In this document: positions 29,040 to 42,134 of the stretch, one piece after another
Position numbering within the stretch: the first letter of the stretch is position 1
Layout: every line of letters starts with the position of its first letter
DNA from: Prionace glauca
Lineage: Eukaryota > Chordata > Chondrichthyes > Carcharhiniformes > Carcharhinidae
Assembly: GCA_037974335.1 (NCBI GenBank)
Contig: CM075760.1
Coordinates: 43,838,103 to 43,902,102 of the forward strand
Direction: 5' to 3'
Length of the DNA: 64,000 bases
Made by a program: the position numbers and the translations under genes
Notes under the pieces: generated by a model
The model's database searches: none
The model's input: only the letters and a program-made list of their open reading frames with translations
Told to the model about the DNA's origin: nothing

Positions 29040-32000
29040 TCGATTTCTGTAACTCAATGTGTAGGATATACAAAGTGATTCTATTTACAGTTTGGTGGCT
29101 TTCGCTGTACAAATTGGGTTTGGAGATGAGAAGAAACTCTCACACAATACAATGTTTCTCCTTATATTTTCAAACTGCCCCAATCTCGAAGACAGGCCTT
29201 TGAAAATAATGAGAATCCCAACCTCCTGATAATTAAATAGTGAGTTGACAGAGAAACATAAAATTAAATTGATTTTTGACGGAGAAGTTAATGAATCGGA
29301 ACGGACACTGAGATCATTAAAGTTCTCCTTCAGCATCCAGGTCATTGCAACTCACTCTATTGGTTACCGGCTGTCGAACATACACTGGTATTGGGAATAC
29401 AGGATATCAGAGCTTTGCGGCACATTGCACAATATCACAAGAATAAATGTTTTATCTTCCATTGAATCAGGTTATGAACTGATCATTTCTCCAATCATTG
29501 GCAGCTATGAGAGGAACTCTTCAATAACAGAAATCAGATTATACCGTACAATAGAACACGGTGCTAATCAGGTACAAGACACGCTGCTGTTTCAATGTGA
29601 TACAGAAATTTCAGAATATTCCAGGAATCCCCGGTGTTCATGTCAGTTTTATGATGTTGTTTTAATATTATTTCATGTCATTGCACCGATTTTACTTCAC
29701 TGGGGAACTGGGCCCATCAACATCTCTCTCTCTCATTTCATGAAGTGATTAATAAACAGACTTTAATTATTGGAATGAAATTTACTCGGAAACTATAGAA
29801 ATGAAAAGAATGATCCGGTCGCTTTATTGTTTGACATAGTATTTACTCAGGTAATGAACAGGACACTGAATGAAAATATTTGATTAGAATGATTGCGATT
29901 TAAATTGTGGGAATTAAACATTTACTGTTTAAATGTCTGAATCCCATGTTGTCCATTGAGCTTCACGCTAATCTGTTCCACACAGTGTTTGGCAGCAATC
30001 CAGGCTGCTGTCAAATGCTCAAAGTTATTGACAGGAAACATCTGGGGGTATTTGTGCAGTAGATCAAAGATCAGTTTCATCAGCACTGACCGCTTGGCTA
30101 CAAGCCAACTTAAAACCCTGCATGTTATCAGTAAGGTCTATTTATAAACAAATCTACCCAGCAACAGTACAGGAGGCACTTGAATTTTTGGAAGTTATAA
30201 ATCTAGATGATGTTTTCCCATCTCTAAATAAAGGATTATTTTCCACCTTCTCTGGCACCCAATTAACAACAATGATGATTTTTCCAACACATCAGGATAT
30301 CGTGATGGACGGACAGAAATAATCACAGGCAGACTGAAAAATGGCTCAGAGAGATGATACATGCTGTTATATTTGAGCATGCACATTTATATTTTATCTT
30401 CTTTTATCTTTCCATGTGATGTTTGTTTGGAAAGACCAACACTCTTTGCCTGTCCCAAATTCCCTTAAATTGACTGGTTTTCTTGGACACTTCTGTAGAT
30501 ATTAAAGAGTCAGCTATTTTGCTTTCAGTCTGCAGTTATATCCTTGTGAGACAATGTAGGGATGGCAGATTTCCTCCATTGGGGAATCAGAGCGGTTCCA
30601 ATGATCGCAATTAGTATCCATTCCAGATTTATCAATAGAATTCAAAATCTACCTGCGGGAACGGTCCGACTTAAATCCTTGTCCTCACATCATTGCCCTG
30701 GGCCTCTGGATCACTGGATCAATTAAAATAATTGATGTCACCATCTACACAAACAATGAATGTATGACTGTGTTGACACAGGAATGAATGACATTTGAAT
30801 GACTGATGGATGAATGACTGTTGGATGCCTGAATATTTTGATTGAGGAATTACTGAATGGATTGGTGGATTCATTGATAAATGGGACTGAATGATGTTGT
30901 TCTACATTTCCATATTTGTGTTTGACTACTTCATAAATTGAAACAACTCCTTTATTCAATGTGTGTCCATCAATCCTTCCAGAGTGTCTGGGTGAAATAC
31001 ATTCCGAGTTTCTCGGGAGTTAGCAAGCTGATCCTCTTGAAGAGTAGGGGGAGATTTTCCTGCAGTTCGGAACGGTTCATTTCTCTGCTGATGCTGAATC
31101 TTCATATCCAGGACAGAAAGAGAGAGCATGATTTGGTTGAGGAGGAATGATTGTACTATATAAAATACTGCTTCTTTCATATACAACAAATCAATCAACA
31201 AACCCTCACCCAAATTAGTGAAGACAACAGGGTGAAAAGTAAATAAAGTAGCAACAGAAATATTTGTGAAGCTCACTGGAAAACTACAAGTGTAACATTA
31301 TTTCCCAAAACAGTGTAATAATGATTCGGAATTTAAAGATTCAGTAACTTCACATGAAGTGCCGGTTGTTCCATTTATATCATCACTTTGAAAACCATCA
31401 CACACTCCAGCTATGTATCAGGACTTTCTGTGTGATGATGAGGTGGTGACTTGTCAATGAAGCGCAGAGGCTGCTGGTTAGCTGTTCATATCCTCGGTCT
31501 GAATTAATTCCATTCCCCACTGAATTCTGGGACAGATTTTATTTCTTGGTGTCAAAAGCCAATGTGTTGTCAATAAAGTTTAATATCAATAAATTATACG
31601 AAGCAAAGTACAGTTATATATCAATGCCGAAATGCCGAAAATAAACAGAAAATACTGGAGAATCTCAGTAACATCTGTGGAGACAGAATAGAGCCTTTGT
31701 TTCACATCTGGATGACCCTTCGACAGAGTATCCCTGCTGCTTTGGAGAGATCATCATTGCTTCCTACAACGTGTTAGAAAAGCTGCATAAATTTCCTGTG
31801 AGATGGGAATAACAGAAATAATAGATACTATTTCGAGACACTCACATAAGCTGCATCAATTCACAGAGTGATCCCAAATATCAGAACAAACTTCTTCATC
31901 CTAAACTAATCAACATCCCAATCAGAAACTATATTCTCAAAAAAATCCTAATCCCTGTCCACCCACATTATTTCTCAATGTCATCATCCTCTTCAATTTC

Positions 32001-32520
32001 TTCCAAAAAAAACCACACTGACTCGAAACGTTGGCTCTATTCTCTCTCCACAGATGCTGTCAGACTCGTTGAGATTTTCCAGCATTCATTATTTTTGTTT
32101 CAGTTTCCAGAATCTGCAGTATTTTGCTTTTATCAAACTGATGAATATAATTGGTGAATTAATTGTTTATCTGTATGAGTTGATGATAACTGAGAAATAG
32201 GAACAAACTCCTCTCCAAGACACTCACAAACCTCTCTTGGACCACTCCTTTACTTACGCTGCGTCGGAGTCCAGGAACACCCTCCCTAAGAGCACTGTCG
32301 GTGTACCTACACTGCAGGTTCTGCAGCAATTGAATAAGGCGGTTCACCACCAGCTTACTGAATGCAATTAGCAATGGGGAATAAATGGGGGCCGAGGCAA
32401 CGTCGCTTTCTTATCACAGAGTAACTGTAAATATATTCCTCATTATATATGAATGAGATCTGGTGAATGAAATTATTAAATTGCAAATGGATGGTAATTG
32501 GCGAAAATAATTACGATCTT
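29040..32520. repeat. IgM cluster 5' flank, copy 1 of diverged segmental duplication
   Basis: Three blocks align in order with 37298-41095: 29235-29470 with 38133-38370 (e.g. 'gcacattgcacaatatcaca'), 29960-30120 with 38855-39020 ('tttggcagcaatccaggctg'), and 32450-32520 with 41010-41095. An old SINE at 30410-30600 and a lineage D LINE 3' end at 32190-32410 are shared, so they predate the duplication. Bases 30720-32140 have no counterpart and hold low-complexity tgaatga text (30750-30880) and interspersed repeats near 31620-31740 and 32000-32130. Confidence 0.65.
32190..32410 (+). mobile_element. LINE lineage D 3' end
   Basis: 'ccaggaacaccctccctaag' then 'agcactgtcggtgtacctac' and 'gcaatggggaataaatggggg' correspond to the 3' end of the longer lineage D copy at 40275-40990. 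Truncated, no frame. Confidence 0.65.
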
Positions 32521-32529
32521 TCTGAAGTT

Positions 32530-35100
32530 TTTTTTATATTCTCCTTATTCGTATCATTAATTACTCAGCACTGTCTCAGTTCATGTCTAAGAAGCTCCTA
32601 TATCAGTAAAACTGTGCGAGATACTGTCTCAGTTTTATTTTCCTTGACACTGTTATTTTTAAAAATGTTTCTTTCACGGGATATGGGTCTCATTGGAATT
32701 TGGCATTTGACCATCCCCACATAGCACTCGGCACTAACTCATTACTATTTTCTTGAAGCAGGCCCCTGTTTATATTAAAATACAGCCTGGCTCTGTTAAT
32801 ACTCTGCTAGACCAGAGCTCAGTTTACATTGCACACGGCATTCTCTCTGGTGATGTAATATTGGATACACACCCTGTGTATATATTTCACTGTGGCAATT
32901 TTGTTCCTGCACTTAACTATGCCTCTCTTTGAATTATGTTTGTTTTACTCCACGGTTTTGTGAGATGAAGAGATAATATGTTGGGATAAAAAAGATTGTT
33001 ATCAGGCAAGATCCAGAAACGGGCAGTATTGGATCACCAGTATTTTATTGTGCTGTAATTTTCTTTGTTTTTTTGTTCTTCATTGACAGTACATGCTACA
33101 CAGGACTTGATATCCACTTTCACTGCAGCCAGCAGAAGTAGATTTCAGATTTCTTTTCCAGTGTCCAAAACCTCACACGGTTTGTCCTTGCAGAAGGATG
33201 CAGAGAATTGTGTTCTCCCAGCCACTTTAATCATTACTGGCATTGACCAGTGCAGTAAAAACTGAGACCATGTCTAATACAATATAAACGTGGATATGGA
33301 CAATTGCAGAAATAAGATTGCATCGACTTTGATACAAACAGAGAGAGATCTAAATTAATATAAACAGAGATAATGTCGAGTTTAATACAAACAGAAACAT
33401 GGTGACATATAATATAAGCAGGGACAGCGTCTTATTTGGTACTGACAGATAATATGTCCAATTTACTACGTGTAGAGACAGACAACATAACATTCTACAT
33501 GCAAGATAAAAAGAGTTAGGGTCTAGTGGAAAATAAACAAAGGTATGGCTCACAATACAAGCTGACACAGGGTAAATTTACTATAATATAAAGAGACTGG
33601 TTCAATCCCCATGAAATTTGTAAAGACGGCTGACTGCCCCATCAAAATCATACAGGACAGGAGTAACATGAGGTTCGCTGCAGAATGTAAAGTCCCCTCT
33701 GTACTGGCAAATTAATAACTCCTAAATCAGGAATAGCATGAGTGAGATGCAAAGAGAATCTCCCTCTAAACTATCCAATTGAAACATTCTCACAATAGTA
33801 TACTGTCTATAAACAGAGTGAAACTCCGTCTACAAATCTGTTCAAACAAAATTAAGGCAGAAAGAGCATGGACACTCTTCATTGTAAAAACTCTCCTGCA
33901 CTCTTCCTTCAGAGATTCAGGAGGCAGGTTTAAATTAGTGTTAGGTCTCGGGGAAAGAGCCGTCCACACATTTCCACAAAACACACCCAAGGTCATGTAC
34001 AGCAGAGATTAAATACGGATTACATCTTCCCTGATAAAGATATATCAACATTCATAAGTCAGAAACGATGAGTTTGGACGCAGCGTAAATGTTCCTCTAC
34101 ACTGTCCAGTCAAATACTCCAAGGACAGGGACAACACCGGCTAAATATAGGGAAAGATTCCACATTGAATCCTTATCCGAGGTTAGGTGCAGAAGAAAAT
34201 GTTTCAAGCATTTCAAGATCATTGATTTCTCAAGAGATCTTTTAGAGTAAATCTCACTCACAGATTCCAATTTATTGAATTATATTCTTTTAGAAACCTG
34301 TACCTGTGGCTGAGAGAACACATTGGGCAGACATTGACTTTATGCTGTGGAGTGAAGACGATGAACCATCGTGGAGAGACAAGACACAGAACCAGACAGG
34401 AGAAAGACAGAGAGAGAGATGAAACACAGGGCATTTCCATGAACACATTTGCCATTTTATTTCGGGATCAGAAGGATTATTTCCCAATTCTGAACATAGA
34501 TAGCATCATGATATTTTTCCTCACATAACTGATGAATAAAGAATGTTGAAAAACAACCATTACTGGAATCCGTTGATTGATTTGCATGGTTCTCTCTATT
34601 TCTGTGCTGTGTTGGTGGGGAAATATTTGTTGTGTTTTTGTCAGTCAACAATCTCATTTAGAATTACTATTCTTGTATTTATTTACATAAATACCTCACT
34701 GTTTACAATGAAATGTTCATGACAGAAAAACCAGATAAACCGTCACTTATTGATCAGTTTCAACTCAAAATAGCGATTTATTTTAAGAATTTTAACAGTT
34801 GGTTCAAAATGAATAAAAACTTTTTGAACATACATTACACCAGTTGTATTTAATTAAAATAAAATGGTACATTTCATTTCAGAATTAGTTCTGAAAGTTC
34901 TGATGTCAAAATTAATAAAGTATCTGTGAATAGGCTGATATTCCACTGAATGATAATCTGATTGAGGATTTAATCTGTTTAAACTAGACAAGTTAAATAA
35001 AAAAAACAGATCTGATGTCTGAAATATTCCTTCACAAATAGTGATCACACTCACATGAGGGAAGTGTAAAAATGTGGTTATCACTAAGAGATACGATTAT
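32530..35100. other. AT-rich, mostly unassigned
   Basis: No gene. A diverged array of roughly 35-bp units built on 'aatataaacagagataatgtc' spans about 33260-33590. A fragment of SINE-like text is at 32660-32720. Otherwise nothing recognised. Confidence 0.5.
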
Positions 35101-35104
35101 TTTT

Positions 35105-35580
35105 GCTCCCTCACAGGCGACAGGGAAGCGGGTTCGATTCTAACATTGGGTGACTGTGTGTGGTTTTCACATTCTATCCATATCCATGTGAGTTCCCTCC
35201 GAGTGCTCCAGTTTCCTTCCACAGTCCCAGGATGTGCAGGTTAGGTGGATTGGCTATGATAAATTGCCCCTTAGCGCCCAATGATGTGCAAATTAGAATC
35301 ATAGAATCCCTACAGTGCAGAAGTAGAGTATTTGGTTCATCAAGTCTGCTATCCGGCAGAGCATCCTTCCCAGGCCCAATGTAAATTGTCTATGCTAAAT
35401 TTCCTAATAGTGTCCAATAATGTGTAGGTTCGGGGGATTTTCCTGTGAATATGTGTGGTTGCCGGGATCGGATGAAAGCTTGCCTAGGTAGGATGCTGTG
35501 CTGGAGAGTCCGCTGCAGAGTTATTGGACCGAATGACCATGTTGAACTGTAGGGATTCTATGATTTTATGCTACTATGAT
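35105..35580. mobile_element. Composite of SINE fragments
   Basis: Plus-strand tRNA-headed SINE (B box 'gcgggttcgattctaacatt', body 'cagtcccaggatgtgcaggt' and 'ataaattgccccttagcgcc') at 35105-35290. A minus-strand SINE end follows ('atagaatccctacagtgcag') and then more plus-strand SINE tail to 35580. Several insertions of related SINEs into each other. Confidence 0.65.
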
Positions 35581-36535
35581 CAGGCAGAGGAGTGACTATA
35601 TTCACATTAATCTCAGCTATTCCAAAGTATTACAAATTATGGGGAACTTGAATGTATAGGACATTTTACCCGACCTCATGTCGTCCCAAAGTTCTTAAAA
35701 CTCACTGATGTACCTTCGCTGAATTTAATCATTGTTCTCATATTGTAACTAACCAGGTAAGTTGCGTACCACAAACTCACACCCACCCAGAGGTGATAAA
35801 TGGCCAACAAATTTGCGATTTTATTTGACAAATGAGGATTTGGGTAGGATATTGGACAGAACAGACTTGCTGTTCATAATTATATCAAGAGATTTTACAT
35901 CCTGGCATTGATGTTAAATACGCAGCTGGTTCTCTTTCTCTGATGATACCCATTGAGATGCTGAGGAGCACTGTTGCTGTTTTAGTTTTAGATTTCCGGA
36001 ATCTGCAGCAATTTGCACTGATTTTATTGAATCTCTGGATGCGAGCGTCACTGACAAAGCTAACATTAATTGGTGATTGTGAACCATCTTGCTGAAACCT
36101 GCCCTCTGGATGGGTGACTTTCCACTGCAGGTTTAATACAACTGGGTGGCTTTCTCGGATATTTCAGTGGTGGTGAAGGGTTATTTTCATTACATGGAAC
36201 TGGAGTCTGTGTAGGACAGACAGGAGAAAGATAGGAATATTCGGTTTATAGTTATTTGCAAAGAGAAAATGTTGTTTGAAGTATAAAAACAATTCTGTAG
36301 ATTCTGGAATTCAAACCCAAAGAGAAAATGCTGGAAAATCTCAGCAGGCCTGGCAATATTTGTAAGGAGAGGGAACAGCTGACGTTTCGAGTCCAGATGT
36401 CCAGAGACTGTCCAGCATTTTCTCTTCACGTTGTTTTAAGTGTCTTTGGGTGGAATAAATTAATTCTGAATTTCTTGGGCGGAGGAATTGTGGGTTAATC
36501 CAAGACTATCATACTGAAGGAGAGACTATAAACAC
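35581..36535. other. Unassigned stretch below the VH pseudogene
   Basis: This is where D, J or C segments of a second cluster would lie. I find no RSS pair, no WGQG motif and no C-domain text. Interspersed repeat text lies at 36290-36430 ('agagaaaatgctggaaaatc'). Confidence 0.5.
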
Positions 36536-36539
36536 TATC

Positions 36540-36673
36540 AGGGACTGGTCGGACCCAGACCATCCAGTTGCTGCCCATATTGAACACTTTGTCTTTACAG
36601 CTCAGTCTCAGGGAGCCTCAGGGATGCCCGGTTTCTGCCTCTGGCTGAGTCAACACAACCTCCGATTCGACAC
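36540..36673 (-). pseudogene. Truncated IgM VH pseudogene
   Basis: Minus-strand text matches the start of the functional [18 protein letters not shown], then SLRLSCK, then NWMVWVR in FR2, where the similarity ends. One in-frame stop occurs in FR1 (GGA to TGA near the GHP-GSL junction), the CDR1 region is altered, the splice acceptor AG is lost (AAA|GTGTCG), and FR3 with its RSS is missing. Its leader intron aligns with that of the functional gene (36990-37085 versus 28377-28470) but is split by a SINE. No leader exon is visible. Confidence 0.88.
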
Positions 36674-36689
36674 TTTAAACAAAAGCTAT

Positions 36690-36990
36690 GAAAAGAAAAC
36701 ACACCTCACCCCGGAAACACTCTCTCACCTTTTTCCATCGGAGACTAGATAAAAAACAAATTCTGAGGAGATTACAAACCGACTCAGAAACTATTTCTTT
36801 ACAGCTGCAATCAGAGTTTTGAATGGATCTACCTCGCATTAAATTGATATTTTTCTAGACCAGAGCTATGACTGCAACATAATATTCTTCACTCTCTCCC
36901 TTCCTTCTCTATGCACGGTATGCTCTGTCTGTATAGTGCGCAAGACTGTGTACTAATATGTATGATAATAATAAATCAAATAAAATATAT
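36690..36990 (+). mobile_element. SINE/LINE 3' tail inserted in pseudo-VH leader intron
   Basis: Breaks the homology to the functional leader intron. Ends with 'atgataataataaatcaaat', an A-rich tail seen on shark non-LTR-derived repeats. The family is uncertain. Confidence 0.5.
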
Positions 36991-37439
36991 CAAAAAACAC
37001 CGAGGATTATTCCCAGTGAATTGATTGCTGACACTGGAATATTCAACAGACAGTCTAACACTGAAGCAGAAAGAGTGAGATCCATTGGAACGTCTCTGCT
37101 AGACCAAAAGGTGAAATTATATTTGAGCCTCTGTTATAGAGAGAAAAACAATTTGATTGTAAATCAAGTCCCTTAATTCTGCACCCCCTTTCACAAGAGA
37201 ATAGACATAAAGAAGATGACATGACCTTATCAGGGTAAAAACGCCAGTCTGATTTGCACATTGCAGTAAAAATATAATCCATTTGAAGAATTATTATCGA
37301 TTTATGTAACTAATTGCTGGAATAATTTTATTTCAGGTGTGGGTAGCTGTCACTGTAATTTGGGACTGGATACAAGAAGGAGGGAAGAAATGGCCTCATG
37401 TTATAGAGAGGCAATTAATACACAAACTTAACTAATGTT

Positions 37440-37695
37440 CTCAGGACCCGACTTCGAATCCCACCACCACAGATGGTGGGATTTAAATTCAGTAAAAAAA
37501 GCATCTGGAAATAAGAATCCACTTATGGTCATGATATCATTGTCGATTGTGTAAAAACCTACCTGCTTCACTAATGTATTTTAGAGAAGGGAATCTGCCG
37601 TCCTTGCCTGGTCTGGCCTATGTGTGACCCAAGAACCACAGCAATGTGATTGGCTCTCGCTGCCCTCGGACAAGAAGTAGGCAATAAATTCTGAT
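37440..37695 (+). mobile_element. tRNA-headed SINE (same family as 13850-14150)
   Basis: Head B box 'gacttcgaatcccaccacca', body 'ccttgcctggtctggcctat' then 'gtgtgacccaagaaccacag', end 'gtaggcaataaattctg'. Complete in block order but diverged. Confidence 0.75.
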
Positions 37696-37717
37696 CAGTC
37701 AAAGGTGCCCATGTCCA

Positions 37718-38025
37718 TAGAATCATTACAGAGCAGAAGAAGGCCTTTTGGCCTATCAGGCCCAAACCCGCAACATTCCCACCTCAGTCTATCCCCATCA
37801 CCCCACGTATATTCCCCGCTAATTCTCTTGACACGATTGGACAATTCATCATCGTGGATCAACCTAAGCGGCATATCCTTGAACAATGTGAGTAAATGAG
37901 CAGGCAATTGGAGAATATGCAGACTCCACACAGACAGACCCAAACCGGGAGTTGAACCCGGGTCCCTGGCGCTTTGAGGCAGAAACCCTAACATATATGC
38001 CACCGTGCCACCCACAAATTAATTC
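37718..38025 (-). mobile_element. tRNA-headed SINE, minus strand
   Basis: On the minus strand the tRNA-like head starts near 38025 ('gggtggcacggtggcatata', then B box 'cgggttcaactcccggtttg'), followed by the body and a 3' end 'ctctgtaatgattctatgga'. Inserted immediately beside the plus-strand SINE at 37440. Confidence 0.75.
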
Positions 38026-39606
38026 AAAAAGGACAATCTTCATGTGATGCAATATTACACGTTAGATTTCCCCGACGGCTCCTTTATCCCGTGAAAATTA
38101 ACACTGAAAAAAAACTGGTGGACTTATAATTAATTGAGCTGACAGGGAAACATGACATCGACATCAACCTTTGACAGAGAATTTATAGAATCCGAATGGA
38201 CACGGTGATCAGGAAAGTTCTTTGTCAACATCCAAATCACTGCTGCTCATTTTATTGGCCATCGGCTGTAGAACATTCACTGGTAGTGGGAACTCAGGAT
38301 ATTAGGACTTTGTGGCATATTGCACAATATCACAAAAAATAAATGTTTTGTCTTCCACTAAACCAGGCCGTTTCTTCACTCATTGGCAGCTATGAGAGCG
38401 ACTGTTAAATAATCGAAATCAGATTGTGCTGGACAACAGAACATGGTGCTGATCAGGGATAAGAGAGGTTGTCTTTTTAAAGAGGTGCAGAACGCTTAGA
38501 ATATTCCAGGTATCCGCGCTTTTCAAGACAATTGTATGATATTATTTTACTTTTAATTATTTTCATTTTGGGGCCATTGCATTGATCTCATTGGACTGAG
38601 GGAGTGGGGATGTCAAAATCTCTTCCTTGCAGGTCATGACGTTACTCACAAAGTGGCTTTAATTTTTGGAAGGACATTTATTTGGAAGTTATACAAATGA
38701 AATAACATCTGGCCAACTTACTCGTTCCCCAGACTGTTTAATCACAGTGCAGCCCTTAAAATATTTGCTTGGAAGGAATACCATTTAAAAACGTTTCTTT
38801 ATTATGGGAATCAAGCATTTATTGTATAACTGGATAAGTCCCATTTAATCCTTACATATTCGCGCTAATCTGTCCCACGCAGTATTTGGCAGCAGTCTAA
38901 CCTGCTGCCAACTGCCCGAAGATATTTACAGGAAGCATCTGACGGTGTTTGTTCAGTAAGTCAAAGATCTGTTTCCTCAGTACTGAACAGTTGGCTGCAA
39001 GCCAACTTCAAACTCTTAGCATTGTCAGTAGAGCCTATTTATAAACAAATCTGCCCAGCAACAACTGGAGGCAATCTTAATTATTATTTTTTAAAGCTGT
39101 GAACCTATATGAATGCTTCCCATTTCATTGGAAAAGAAAGCTACCCAGATTCTCTGGCAACTTGTTAGTAACAATGATGATCTCTCCAACCCAACAATAC
39201 ATTGTGATGGATGGATAGAAATAAATACAGGCAGATTGTGAGAGTTGATTCAGAGAGGTGATATATCTTATACTGCATAAATATGTAGGCTGGTGTTTTA
39301 TTTCACTTTATTCTTCCATGGGACGTGGGGGTCCCTGGAAAGAACAACATTTGTTTCCTGTGCTTAATTCCTTTTCAGCTGAGTGGTGTGTTGGGGCATC
39401 TCAGAAGGCATTGCCCAGTTATATATATGGCGGTCCATCTTGAGTTACACCCTGCTGAGACCAAGTAGGGATGGCACATGTCCTTCACTGGGGAATCAGA
39501 GGGTTATCTCGTCGCTATCAGTATGAATCAAAATTTATTGATTGAATTCAAATTCCACCTGCTGCCATGGTCGGATTTAATCTCAATTTAATTTAATTTA
39601 ATTTAA

Positions 39607-40170
39607 TTCCAGAGATTCACCACCCTTTGAGTGCAGAAGTTGCTCCTCAACTCCATTCTAAACTGCCGCCCCCCCCCCCCCCCCTTATCTTGAGGCTGTG
39701 TCCTCTTGTCCTGCTGTCCTTTCTGAGCGGGAAGAATCTCTCTACCTCTACCCTATCCATCCCCTTCATTATCTTATGCGTCTCTATAAGTTCCCCCCTT
39801 ATCCTTCTAAATTCCAACGAGTACAGACCCAGTCTATTCAGCCTCTCTTCAAAGTTCAACCCACTCATCTCCGGTATCAGCCTAGTGAACCTCCTCTGCA
39901 TTCCCTCCAAGGCCAAAATATCCTTCCACAAGTGCAGCGACCAAAACTGCACACAGTACTCCAGCTGCGGCCTCACCAGTACCCTGTACAGTTGCAGCAA
40001 GACCTCCCTGCTTTTATATTCTATCCCCATCGCTATAAAGGCCAGCATCCCATTCGCCTTCCTGATCACTTGCTGCACCTGCAGCCTGGGTTTTTGCGAC
40101 TCATGCACAAGAACCCCCAGGTTCCTCTGCACCGTAACATGCTGCAGATTTCCCCCCTAGAAATAGTAGT
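39607..40170 (-). mobile_element. CR1-like LINE (lineage B) internal fragment
   Basis: Minus-strand RT C-terminal region: MQRNLGVLVHESQKPRLQVQ, LVRPQLEYCVQFWSLHLWKD and SLKIRGG. It lacks both the polymerase motifs and the 3' terminal tail. Flanked by (TTTAA)n at 39585 and (TTTA)n at 40185-40260. A C homopolymer near 39668 disturbs the frame. Confidence 0.85.
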
Positions 40171-40274
40171 CCCTCCCACTATTATTTATTTTTGAGAATT
40201 TATTTATTTTTATTTATTTATTTTTGTGAATTTTTACTATTTATTTTTGTGAATGGAGAATTATTGGTAATATT

Positions 40275-40990
40275 GGCGTCAGGCGATGACCATCTCCAAA
40301 AAGGGGGAATCTGACCGTTGCCCCTTGTCACTCAATGATATTGCAACACTGAATCAATAACTATCAACATCTTCGAGGTTACCATTGGCTAATCGCTATG
40401 TTAGCTGGGTATATACATGCTCCAGCTGGAATATCAACTCAGCCTGCTGTGAGTAACCCACCCCCTAACTCCCCAAACCTGTGCACCACCTGCACGACAC
40501 ATATTAGGGGACAAAAATGGTTCTCTCCACTTACTTGAATAGGTACAGTTCAAACAACATTCAAAAATCTTCATCCCATTCAGGCCAAAGCAGCCGGCTT
40601 GACAGGTATAGCATTTGCAAATGCTCACTCCCTTCACCACACAGAGCATCATTATGTACCATCTACAAGTTTCACTTCCGAACCTCACCAAGGCTCCTTA
40701 GGCAGCCACACGGTGAGTTGCTATTTGCAAAGACAGGGGTAACAGTTACCAGGAAATATCACCTATAAATTCCCCTCCAAGTCAGTCATATACCTGATGT
40801 GAAAATATATCATCCTTCCATCACTGTCGCAGGACCGAGATCCTAGAACTCCCTGTGTAACAGCACCGTATGGGTATCTACACCATAGGGTCTGCAGCAA
40901 TTCAAGAAGGTAGCTTACCACCAGTTTACTAAAGGCAATGAGGAATAGGCAACAAATACTGACTAGGCCAGCAACGTCCATATCCCTTAA
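40275..40990 (+). mobile_element. LINE lineage D 3' portion
   Basis: Plus-strand, strongly decayed non-LTR element. Recognisable blocks are 'caggcgatgaccatctccaa', 'ccaaggctccttaggcagcc', 'gtcgcaggaccgagatccta' and the 3' module 'gaggaataggcaacaaatac'. It follows on from the RT part seen separately at 47560-48375. Clade not assigned. Confidence 0.65.
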
Positions 40991-41095
40991 ATTAAAACAT
41001 CAACATATCGATATTAATGAATAGATGATAACTAATGAACGCAATTGGGTATCTTTGTAAATGGATGGCAATTGATGAAAATAAATATCAACTTT

Positions 41096-41589
41096 CTGAG
41101 CATTTACCACCTCTTTCTCTGCCAGAAGATCGGTTCCGTTCCACAGGAGATTCATGATTCAGAAACATCACACTATCCAAAGACAAGGCCGACAGAAGAG
41201 ACGGCAACATTTGTAGGTGTATCTCAATCTCATTACGGGACAGGCCTTTGATAGGATGACAATTTTGTTACTCATCTGCTTGAAGACCGGGATTAACCTG
41301 AAGCACGGTGTTTTGTTTATGTTGGGAGATATATATATCATACCCATACATGGATGAATCTCAGTGAGACATTCGACACTAACATCAGGTCAGAGACTAC
41401 AACATTTGGGGGAACTAAGCTCTCCATCAGAAAATTCTCGCTCTCATTCATGACACAGAAAAGGACAATTTACAACACAACTGATAGCCTCATGGACAAC
41501 ACTTAGGGTTGAATCAATCTCTCAAAAATTGACCTCCTCAGTCATCAACAAATGTGAAATATGAAGAAAAGACACCAAGCTAAAATGAA
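41096..41589. other. Unassigned
   Basis: AT-rich, no gene or clear repeat. Confidence 0.5.
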
Positions 41590-41935
41590 TAGAACAAAGA
41601 TCAAAGAACAACACAGCACAGGAAACAGGCCCTTCGGCCCAACGAGCCCACGCCACCATCTTCACAATGTGTTTTTCCTCCTCCACCCTTGACCCGTGTC
41701 TATGCTTATGGTACCCCCATTGGAAACCAGATTAAGGGGAGAATAATTTAGGGACAATTTGTTGCACCAGTCAGCCTAATAACACTTCTTTGAGGTGTGG
41801 GAGGAAACCGGGACACCCGGAGAAAACCCACGCAACCACTGGGAGAATGCGCAGTTTCCCACAGACACTGGCACAAATCCATGTATCTGGACAACTAACG
41901 GTGATAGTCACTGAGCTGTTGTGGTGCCCATCTGC
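41590..41935 (-). mobile_element. tRNA-headed SINE, minus strand
   Basis: 3' end 'gggccgaagggcctgtttcc' (complement near 41620) and tRNA-like head near 41935; middle 'ctccgggtgtcccggtttcc'. Nearly full length. The 3' end resembles that of the CR1-like LINEs, as expected for SINEs that borrow a LINE tail. Confidence 0.75.
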
Positions 41936-42134
41936 TGGTCCATTTTGAAGCAGACACAAACGACGCAAAGTACTAGGCCACTCTCGAAACATCCAAGAGC
42001 AGCCCACGCATGACCCACAGTGTGCATGCCCCTCGTTAGACAACAAGGTGGACCGACGCACATGCAGAGTAAAAGAGAAAAATATCAACACATGTAGCAT
42101 TAGATTTCCAGGAACGTCCTGAGGCTCTGATCCT

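Larger units (their letters stand above)
36540..41095. repeat. Segmental duplication copy 2 (ghost IgM cluster flank)
   Basis: Diverged copy of the VH plus 5' flank of the functional cluster. After the VH remnant come homologues of 29040-29470, 29960-30660 and 32450-32520 in the same order and orientation, interrupted by SINEs at 37440-38025 and LINEs at 39607-40990. Identity looks like roughly 75-80% by eye, so the duplication is old. Confidence 0.65.

Noticed and set aside
29245-29748. 167-codon plus-strand frame in the IgM 5' flank
   Set aside because: No family signature, and the homologous segment at 38133-38640 does not keep the frame (stops and length differences), so there is no sign of selection for a protein.
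35581-36535. Possible D or J segments of the ghost cluster
   Set aside because: Searched by eye for CACAGTG/CACTGTG with a nonamer at 12 or 22-23 bp and for WGQG text; none found.
39627-40195. Plus-strand frames of 165-177 codons
   Set aside because: Antisense shadows of the minus-strand lineage B LINE.
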